A stretch of 41,605 bases of DNA from contig JAGUZQ010000127.1 in NCBI GenBank assembly GCA_020060765.1, positions 1 to 41,605 of the forward strand, written 5' to 3'. A model generated the notes under the pieces. It was not told the origin of the DNA and did not search any database. It saw only the letters and a program-made list of their open reading frames with translations. Positions 41,570-41,605 of the stretch are shown piece after piece. Within the stretch, counting starts at the first letter, position 1; the number at the start of each line of letters is the position of its first letter. Source of the DNA: Planctomycetota bacterium. GTDB lineage: Bacteria; Planctomycetota; SZUA-567. Made by a program: the position numbers and the translations under genes.

Positions 41570-41605
41570 ATGGCAGTTGAGGGTCGATATATCCAAGGGG
41601 AGAAA
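41570..41605 (+). CDS. Possible start of the next gene, cut by the window end
   Basis: ATG 41570 follows the TAG of the previous gene by one base and stays open to the window end (MAVEGRYIQGEK). Such spacing would couple it to the 117-residue gene. A rival view is that AAGGGGAGAAA at 41595-41605 is the ribosome site of a gene starting outside the window. Too little is visible to decide. Confidence 0.3.
   Translation, partial: MAVEGRYIQGEK

Overview
This window reads as part of the chromosome of a Gram-negative bacterium with an outer membrane. It carries a TonB-dependent receptor with its TonB/ExbB/ExbD energiser, a lipid A type acyltransferase (LpxL/HtrB family) and RNase Y. Coding density is high, GC is moderately high, and many neighbouring genes overlap by ATGA or GTGA. 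A lone glycoside hydrolase family 2 enzyme with its own AraC regulator, large TPR proteins and partner-switching (STAS/HATPase) proteins would fit a PVC-type (Lentisphaerota-like) or similar anaerobic organism. No rRNA or other phylogenetic marker was analysed, so this placement is a low-confidence inference.

Layout. (1) 1-3059: a secreted 941-residue TPR-like protein. (2) 3221-6768: a GH2 glycosidase and a divergent AraC regulator whose 3' end is overrun by an internally deleted ISAs1-type insertion sequence. (3) 17870 down to 6844, minus strand: an eleven-gene iron/metallophore uptake operon. In transcription order it holds a TonB-dependent receptor, methyltransferase, binding protein, FecCD permease, ATPase, DUF3450-like protein, TtpC-like ExbB, short ExbB, ExbD, TonB and a TPR protein. 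A radical SAM gene diverges from its head. (4) 19297-24906, plus strand: housekeeping genes purC, lpxL-like, plsC-like, two small STAS proteins, thiL, tsaE and a pfkB-family sugar kinase. (5) 24907-25588: a repeat-filled gap with a C-rich palindromic repeat, a remnant of an AraC gene and a MITE-like element with 30-bp inverted ends. (6) 25589-28729, minus strand: a branched-chain aminotransferase, a GT-C membrane glycosyltransferase and a stand-alone receiver. (7) 29198-33565, plus strand: a signalling cluster of two stand-alone MshEN proteins (a c-di-GMP-binding fold), an HU-like/pseudo-receiver/HATPase protein and a STAS/zinc-ribbon/degenerate-HATPase protein. (8) 39240 down to 33673, minus strand: rny, an AAA ATPase plus DUF4276 pair that looks like a defence module, an M55 D-aminopeptidase and a CapA-like protein. 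(9) 39458-41605: a small putative exported protein, a tandem 12-bp palindrome resembling a Fur box, a PocR-AraC regulator and a small lyase-like ORF.

How the genes work together. Region 3 is self-contained: the receptor moves a chelate across the outer membrane, the binding protein, permease and ATPase move it across the inner membrane, and a TonB2/TtpC-type motor powers the receptor. The two STAS proteins of region 4, the receiver of region 6 and the four proteins of region 7 are the parts expected of a partner-switching pathway (kinase, antagonist, receiver input) joined to c-di-GMP sensors. No sigma factor or PP2C phosphatase is present here. The best candidate for an undescribed system is region 7, especially the HU-like/pseudo-receiver/HATPase protein at 29954-31033 and its partner at 31082-32041.
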